From the NCBI GenBank assembly GCA_037951105.1, contig JBAMJV010004303.1, positions 76,339-140,338 of the forward strand: DNA of 64,000 nucleotides. Reading direction: 5' to 3'. Positions 57,365-64,000 of this stretch are shown here, piece after piece (position 1 is the stretch's first letter; every line of letters begins with the position of its first letter). This stretch comes from Echinarachnius parma. Lineage: Eukaryota > Echinodermata > Echinoidea > Clypeasteroida > Echinarachniidae. The position numbers and the translations under genes are program-made. The notes beneath the pieces are model-generated. The model did no database searches and was not told the origin of the DNA. It was given only the letters and a program-made list of their open reading frames with translations.

Positions 57365-58830
57365 TTTTATATGGTTGATTTTTTCGAAAAATTATTGTTT
57401 TGTGAGGTAATGAAAAACTGAGTGTCATGATTGAAAGAACATAGCCTACAATTCATGACAGAATAACCTTTATTTGATCAAAATCGGTTCACAAACATCT
57501 GAAATATCAATAAATATATCAAATCGGATATTTGAAATTGTACTGGGGATATCCCATATAATTTATTAAATGCTTATTTTTTTAAAAGTTTACAAAAAGA
57601 GGTTTTTTAATAGTTGTTGATTATCTCTCTATCTAATCACTATTTCAACAAAACATCACATGCACAATATTTTATGTTAAATGGTTGAAACCGATGAGTG
57701 CCCTCTTGAGTTTTAACGGCTCTTTTTTTAATGATAACAGGCTTTTTACTTTGTCATTTGTAATTTTGTATTCCTTTCGGGCATGGCGGAGTTATAACTA
57801 TTAGTTTGTAATGTAATGGTGCAGGTTTTGGTTACTAAAATTCAGTTTGACCAAAACTGTACTCTCTTTACCAAAACTCAACTATCCCTTAAACTTTAGT
57901 AACCAAAACCTGCACCATTACACTTACAAAATAATAGTTAACTTCACCATGCTCGAAAAGTATACACAATATTACAAATGAACTAAGTAAAACCCGTTAT
58001 CATTCAAAAAGAGCCGTTACAACTCAAGAAGGCGCTTTCTAAAAAAAAAATGGTTTTAGCCATTTTTCGTACAAAATTGAGATATCATCAACATCTTTTG
58101 AAAAACCTATTCAGATTTTTTTTTCAAAGTAGTATCTTAGGCATTTATAAAACTTTTTCTTAAAAACATCAAAATATCCCCTGACAGTGAAGAATTTTTG
58201 AATAAAAATATGTTTATGGATATTTCACAGCCGTTTCTGAACCGATTTTGTTCAAAAAAAAGTTTATTTCTGTCATCAAAATTGTATATTCTTTCAAATT
58301 TGCGCAATGACTGGTCAGTTTTTCATTATCTCACAAACAAATATTTTTTGAAGTGCCCCCCTATATACCAACAATCCTATCCCTTTAAAGGGGTAGTTCA
58401 GTTTTGGTAAAGAGGGCGCTGCACCGACAGAGCATATTTGACAGAGCATATAATTTTAGAAACGGCTAAAATATCAATAAAATAATATCCAGTCGGAATA
58501 AATTTGGGCTCCAAATTTATTAGGTGATTTTTCAAAAAATTATAAAGAATGCTCAAAAGAGGTTTTTAAATAGTTGTTGATGATCTCTCTATAGTTATCA
58601 TTATTTCAACAAAACATCACATGCATAAATTTGTATGTAAAATGGTTCAAATCAATGCTTTTTTAGAGAGCGCCCTCATGTGTTTTTAATGGGCTCTTTT
58701 TGATAGTCGTTTGTAATTTTCTATACCTTTCGGGCATGTGGAGTAATAACTAATAGGTTTGTAATGTTATTGTGCAGGTGTTGGTAACTAAAGCTTCAGT
58801 TCTACTCCAAAACTGTAGCTATGGAGTATT
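57365..58830. mobile_element. Cluster of three TTAA MITE family A copies
   Basis: Degraded copies at ~57365-57890, ~57890-58388 and ~58388-58820, recognised by GAGGTAATGAAAAACTGAGTGT, AAGAGCCGTTACAACTC and the CCTTTAAAGGGGTAG junction at ~58388. Orientation alternates. Confidence 0.65.
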
Positions 58831-59054
58831 GGTACTTCCAGAAATGCCTAAATTGGTTGGTTTTAATTCCATTTGAAAGTTCCTTGAATAGGCATATTGT
58901 TAAAATGAGAATCATTCCCTTTCAAATGCTCTCATAGTTGAACAATTTGATTTCAAGATATTTTATTCATATACCGGCCGGAGACATTTTTACTTTTTAG
59001 AAAAATACAAACAAAAAATGCTATAGACTACTTTGATATATGTGTGTTGGGAAT

Positions 59055-59245
59055 CAGTAGCGTAGCGACGGGGGGGGGGGGGAGGGGGGGGAGGGTGGGG
59101 GGTTGGCGCACGGTGGAGGGGGGGGGGGGGCACGTGCCCCCAATAATTTGGAAAAAACAATAGAAAACATAAGGGGACATTAAAAAAACACAAATACATA
59201 GGGGTGTGCCCCCCAATAATTTTGCGTGCGCCCCCCCCCCCACCA
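59055..59245. repeat. G/C-tract block with GTAGCGTAGCGAC edge
   Basis: Long G and C tracts bounded by AGTAGCGTAGCGACGGGG; the inverse edge (CCACTACGCCAGTAC) lies at ~60210. Similar G-tract blocks sit at 59717-59768, 60028-60075 and 62098-62125. Confidence 0.6.
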
Positions 59246-59259
59246 CCTCAATCAGGTTA

Positions 59260-60219
59260 CAGTCCGTTATTCCGAAGATTCGTTATTCCGAAGGTTCAGT
59301 TATTCTGAAGGTTCAGGTTATTCCGAAGGTCTCGTTATTCCAGAAGGTTCGTTGTATTCCGAAGGTTCGTTATTCCGAAGTTCGTTATTCCGAAGTTTCG
59401 TTATTCAGGGTCGTTATTCCGAAGGTATCGTTATTCCGAAGCTCGTCTTGAGTCCGAAGGCTCGTTATGTCCGAGGTTCGTTATTCCGAAGTTGTTATTC
59501 CGAAGGTTCGTTATTCCGAAGGTTCGTTGATCCGAAAATAAAATCGGGTTCGTTAAGTCCGAAGGTTCGTTAGTCCTAAATTGAAATAGGGTTCGTTAAT
59601 CCGAAAATTAAATAAATACGGACGTAGAAAAGAATTGAGTTGATTTGATTTTGAGCAGAGTGTGACTTGGGAAAGGGGATCAATCTTACTCTAATTTGCC
59701 GTGGCTGCATAAATATGGGGGGGGAGGGGGGGGGGGGGGGGGGGGTGGGGGAGAAGGGGAGGGGGGGCAAAGAGTGAGCTTTACAATTCTAGTCAAATTG
59801 TATTTCATTTTCTTTTGTAAAACAGTGCCAATAAGAACGAGATATATATATTTATATCTTTCTCATGTAAAAAAACATGAAATAGAAACCCAAATAAATT
59901 TGATATAATTATTACATTATGTCATAAAGTTAGATTTTGCTGTTTGATATCAGTCCAAAATCACATTTTATTTGTCTGAATTGTATGTATTTCATCCATA
60001 TAATAGCAACCTAAGGGCAGGGTGTGAGGAGGGGGGGGGGAGGGTGTTCCCCCCCCCCCCCCCCCCCCCCCCCCCGTTAGGGAGCTTTGGCATTTTTAAA
60101 ACTGAAACTCGTGCAATCAGAGTTTTTACTCTCTTTTCCATAAAATTAGATAAAAGCATGATTTAAATTGATTTGGGAGGGGGGCCCATGACACCCCCCC
60201 CCCCCTCCACCACTACGCC

Positions 60220-60306
<87 letters not shown>

Positions 60307-60780
60307 CACACACACACACAAACACACGCACACACACCCTATTTCATTTTCGGATTAACGAACCCTATTTCATTTTGAGGACTAACGAACCTTCGGAATA
60401 ACGAACACGATTTCATTTAAGTGTAGGACATAGCGAACCTTTCGGAATAACGAACCTTCGGAATAACGAACCTTCGGAATAACGAACCTTCGGAAATAAC
60501 GAACCCGATTTAATTTTAGGAATAGCGAACCTTCGAATAACGAACCTTTCGAAATAACGAACCTTCGGGAATAACGACCTTCGGAATAATGCAACAATGT
60601 TCGGATTAACGAACCCTATTTCATTTTCGGATTAACGAACACTCAGGTATAGGAAATTTGCGTGTTCGTAATAACGAACCTTCGGAATAACGAACCCTTC
60701 GGAATAACGAACCGCACGCCACTGTTCGGAATAACGAACCTTCGGGAATAACGAGCCGCACCCGTAAATTTTTGCTGGTC
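59260..60780. mobile_element. Foldback (TU/FB-like) element with arms of tandem 16-bp subrepeats
   Basis: The left arm (59265-59600) is an array of TTCGTTATTCCGAAGG units, about 18 with indels. The right arm (60350-60770) is the inverse, units of CCTTCGGAATAACGAA, about 20. The spacer holds CGGATTAACGAACCCTATTT variants, G-tracts and a 110-bp CA run. Inverted arms made of short tandem subrepeats are the hallmark of foldback elements, including the TU elements of sea urchins. Confidence 0.75.
60224..60340. repeat. (CA)n microsatellite
   Basis: About 110 bp of nearly pure CA inside the foldback element's spacer. Confidence 0.95.
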
Positions 60781-61030
60781 AGAATGTTCGAGCCCCTGGG
60801 CCCCGATGTAAGTATCACAACTTCAAAGCCATGGGAACAAAACTGTAAAATTGGACATCAATGGAAGCTCATTAAAAGCCTAACCTAATTACCTAGAACG
60901 ACTTATTTTGGCGACAAAAAGAGCAAGGAATTAACAACAATGATTCCACACTTATATATATGTGTTATGCATTGAAAATATAATGAAGGGACAGATGATC
61001 AAGAAACAGCTTGAGGCATGCAGAGATATA

Positions 61031-61627
61031 CAGAGTGTCCCAGAAAGGTTGCAACACTTACGATCGTTAAGTTCTCGACACCATCGACAAATGTCATTGT
61101 GTTTATTTCATTGGATAGAACATTCTTTTTCCAACAAAATGATACCATGAACATGGCTTTTGGGTAAGGCGTTTGGATCCTAGGGCCATTTTTCTGAGGC
61201 ATGTCGTTATCCTATACTTTGTTACTTTTCGTCTCCAGGGATCCTCTGAACAATGAGACATTCTCGCCCCATGGCCTGCCATAGAATTAGCTGTACAGAA
61301 GAACCGCATGACTGCTCCCCCCTTTAGTAAGGAAGACAATGTGAGCCATTCTTATGTACAGCTAATTCTACGGCAGGCGTGGGTCGAGAATGTCTCAGTG
61401 TTACCGAGGATCGCTGGAGACGAAAAAGTAGCAAATTTAGGAACGACTATGCCTCAGAAAAAATGGCCCTAGGATCCAAACGCCTTACCAAAATCCATGT
61501 TCATGGTATCATTTTGTTGGAAAAAAGAATGTTCTATCCAATGAAATAAAAAAACAATGACATTCGGTCGATGGTGTCGAGAGAAATTAACGATCGTAAG
61601 TGTCTGCAACCTTTCTGGGACACTCTG
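61031..61627. mobile_element. Tc1/mariner-like palindromic MITE
   Basis: TIRs CAGAGTGTCCCAGAAAGGTT and AACCTTTCTGGGACACTCTG, flanked by TATA on both sides. Arms of ~270 bp are inverse over most of their length (for example GGATCCTAGGGCCATTTTTC and its inverse GAAAAAATGGCCCTAGGATCC in shorter form). No transposase. Confidence 0.85.
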
Positions 61628-61639
61628 TATAGGATGTGA

Positions 61640-63000
61640 TAGAAAATGTCACTTATAAGCTCTAAGCCCCGTTGCAGTAAAAAGTCTGCTAATTGTAAAA
61701 GTGCACTTGATTGCAAGTCAGATCATGTGACTAAAATGCGCATTTATATTTGTTCAAATGTTCACTATTTCTGTTTAATTATTCAATTTAATCTGATTGC
61801 AACAATGTATGCAACCATGGAACGAGGGCTCGACCTTAATTGACCCAGGAACAGCCTAGTTTAACTATATATATATCTATGTTTGGTTGATCCATGGTTG
61901 ATTATTTCGGTTGAATTAGTTAGGAAGGTATGTGTAGCTCTGCTGAGTCTGCTGTATTATTTGATTCGTATTCGTTATTCGAGCATAGTGGCAGCACGAT
62001 AAGTTAGAGCCAATGATGCTAAATTGCCTAAGTACCATGGTAAATGTTACGTGTCCGTTTTCGACGGCCCAATGGGCTCCGAGGTAATTGCTTCTCCCTC
62101 CCCCCCCCCCCCCCCCCCCCGCCCCTCACCAATGGGGCCCCAGCGATCTCTTATTTTTAAAGTGTGTGCAGTAAACCATAGACAGACAAATAAGTACGAA
62201 AGTAGATCAACCCATTCATCAAAGTATTACACGTAATGTGAGGTAACTTTCTATCAGGCTTTACTTCTATTGTGAGAAAGGCCGGCCGCCAAACGGGGGT
62301 GAAAGGAGTGAGCAGATAAACAATACAACAGGGACGTCCTGATACATCTTGTAGGGAATAATGACGATTAATCCTGATAAGTATCACTAATCAAAGATGT
62401 GAACAAATATGTAAAAGAGTGGATATCAATGATGCTCATAAAGAGCCTCACTAATAACTAGAATATCCTTTGTTACATGATGTATGTAAACAAAAATAAA
62501 ATAAAACAACATACCACAGTCCAGGTCGGTTCACTTACAGCTATGTATATCCTGCTAATTGAAAATTAATGAAGCGTTAATCCCTAGAAGACAGTTAACA
62601 AACAGATTGATTCATAACATAGGAGGGTCGATCGTAAAGGTCCACATACTTTTAGCTCTTAACTCTTACTTATAACCTCTGGGACCTCGATGGGCAAATG
62701 ATTAGTAAAAGTGTAATAAATTGCCAGAAAGACAATAATATTGTGACTAAATGCGCACATTCTGCTTGTTCAAGTGTGCCTTGTTCTAATATGCAATGAA
62801 TTTCAATTTTACAATAGATTTTCAAACATGTATGCAATTATCTTTTAGGATTGAATGAGTTAGGAGGTTTGTGTGCTCATGCTGAGTTATGTTGATGTGG
62901 TTATACTAATCTAGCCTTATTGACATCAATGAGGTTAGAGCCAATGATGCACATTGCCATGGTAAATGTTGTTGGTCCGTAATCGAGCCCCTGTGCCATA
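61640..63000. other. Region without recognisable genes
   Basis: Contains a C-tract at 62098-62121, repeated TGACTAAA[A]TGCGCA motifs at ~61729 and ~62745, and AGCCAATGATGC at 62009 and 62939, suggesting two diverged copies of one ~1 kb repeat. No supported ORF. Confidence 0.45.
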
Positions 63001-63400
63001 ACGGTATCCACCCAAAATAATATTCTTATAACTGAAAGGCAACTCCTTTAGTAGTCCATTCCTCCATCAACAAGTTCACACAAAATATGTTTCCAAGAAA
63101 CAAAAATATATAATTGGAAAACACATCACCATTTTAAGCATGCGTTCATATGGGTCTGCATTTACGGATACTACTTTGTCCAGAGCGAACGGAATCGTCC
63201 GGGATTCTATTGTGTCACGCGTGAATAGCATTGGCGAGCGCACTCGCAAATGTTCTGGGCCCGTACGGAACCAGGAAATGATAGTGGTTCTGTAAGTTGT
63301 GGTAATGAATTGCTTTGCTTATGAATTACACAACTCTTTGCCAAATGTTGGGTATCTATTTGATATTTTTAAAAAAACCGAAACCAAATCATGTAACCTA
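63000..63400. mobile_element. MITE family F, third copy
   Basis: Shares AGTAGTCCATTCCTCCATCA, CCAGAGCGAACGGAATCGTC and ACACAACTCTTTGCCAAATG with the complete copy at 45119, in opposite orientation. The left edge is approximate. Confidence 0.65.
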
Positions 63401-63950
63401 ATTATGTTTGAAAAAATGGCTTAAACCAATGAGTGTTTAGAGAGCGCCCTCTTGAGTTGTAACTTGTAACGGCTCTTTAAAAAAAAGTGATAACAGGGTT
63501 TCTACTTAGTCGTTTGTAATTGTGGTATATAGTACATTTTGAGCATGGTGGAGTTATAACGTATTACTTTGTAACGTATTGATGCAGGTTTTGGTTACTT
63601 AAATTAACGTTTGACCAATACTCATAACTATCCCTTTAAAGGGGTAGTACATTTTTGGTGAAGGCTGAACTTAAGTAACCAAAACCTGCACAGTAACATT
63701 ACAAACTTATAACTTATAAGCTCCACCCATGCTCGAAAGGTATATAACATTACAAACGAATAAGTAAAAAGCCTGTTATCATTCAAAAATGAGCAGGTGT
63801 AAAAAGCAGCAAAAGGGGCGCTCTCTAAAATAGGCATTGGTTTCAACCATTTTTCATACAAAACTATGCATGTGATGTTTTGTTGAAATAATGATTAAAT
63901 AGAGAGATCATCAACAACTAAACCGAACACAAAAAGTAACTACCCCTAAA
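63400..63950. mobile_element. TTAA MITE family A, two abutting partial copies
   Basis: A right arm ends CTATCCCTTTAA at ~63637 and directly abuts AAAGGGGTAGTACATTTTTG, the left end of another copy that is truncated near 63945. Confidence 0.65.
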
Positions 63951-64000
63951 CAATTTGCCCCATAATTTCATAACTGAGAATCATTTCAAGATTTCTCGTC

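Overview
This window is animal nuclear DNA: AT-rich, dense in transposable elements, with intron-split genes, GT/AG splice sites, tRNA-derived SINE-like sequences, non-LTR retrotransposons, many small TIR elements and long microsatellites. A marine invertebrate deuterostome, perhaps an echinoderm, is my best guess. The foldback element at 59.3-60.8 kb, whose arms are built of short tandem subrepeats, resembles the TU/foldback elements known from sea urchins. The species is inferred, not proven.

Two host genes can be reconstructed. On the + strand (6381-21681, 5' end outside the window) is a putative single-pass receptor: a MAM-like ectodomain, a Ser/Thr-rich stalk, one transmembrane helix and a ~350-residue cytoplasmic tail with 13 Y-x-x-[LIV] motifs. 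On the - strand (51793 down to 27049) is LARP7, the La-related protein that binds 7SK snRNA. Nine coding exons join in frame to give 692 codons carrying a La motif, RRM1, a long charged linker and the C-terminal xRRM.

Layout: 0-6.3 kb holds a foldback family, a tRNA-Thr-like inverted pair, nested TTAA-flanked MITEs and a 1.98 kb tandem duplication containing a retrotransposon 3' fragment. 6.4-21.7 kb is the receptor gene, its introns full of nested elements (a non-LTR relic split by an insertion, a poly-G foldback, an E-box-bearing TTAA element, a hAT-like element inside a Penelope-like relic, a palindrome-containing foldback, and a retroelement fragment inside the tail-coding region). 21.7-27.0 kb is the shared 3' flank of the two convergent genes. 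27.0-51.8 kb is LARP7. Its last intron holds a ~7.2 kb inverted-repeat element, intron 4 holds 17 tandem partial copies of exon 5 with (TGGA)n expansions, intron 6 holds partial copies of exon 7, and intron 3 holds a retrotransposon with an uninterrupted 1009-codon ORF. 51.8-64 kb is upstream of LARP7 and almost entirely mobile or low-complexity DNA.

The most unusual features are the decoy-exon arrays in LARP7, the tyrosine-motif-rich MAM receptor whose tail is interrupted by an antisense retroelement with phase-compatible splice sites at its edges, and the density of small foldback elements with readable target-site duplications.
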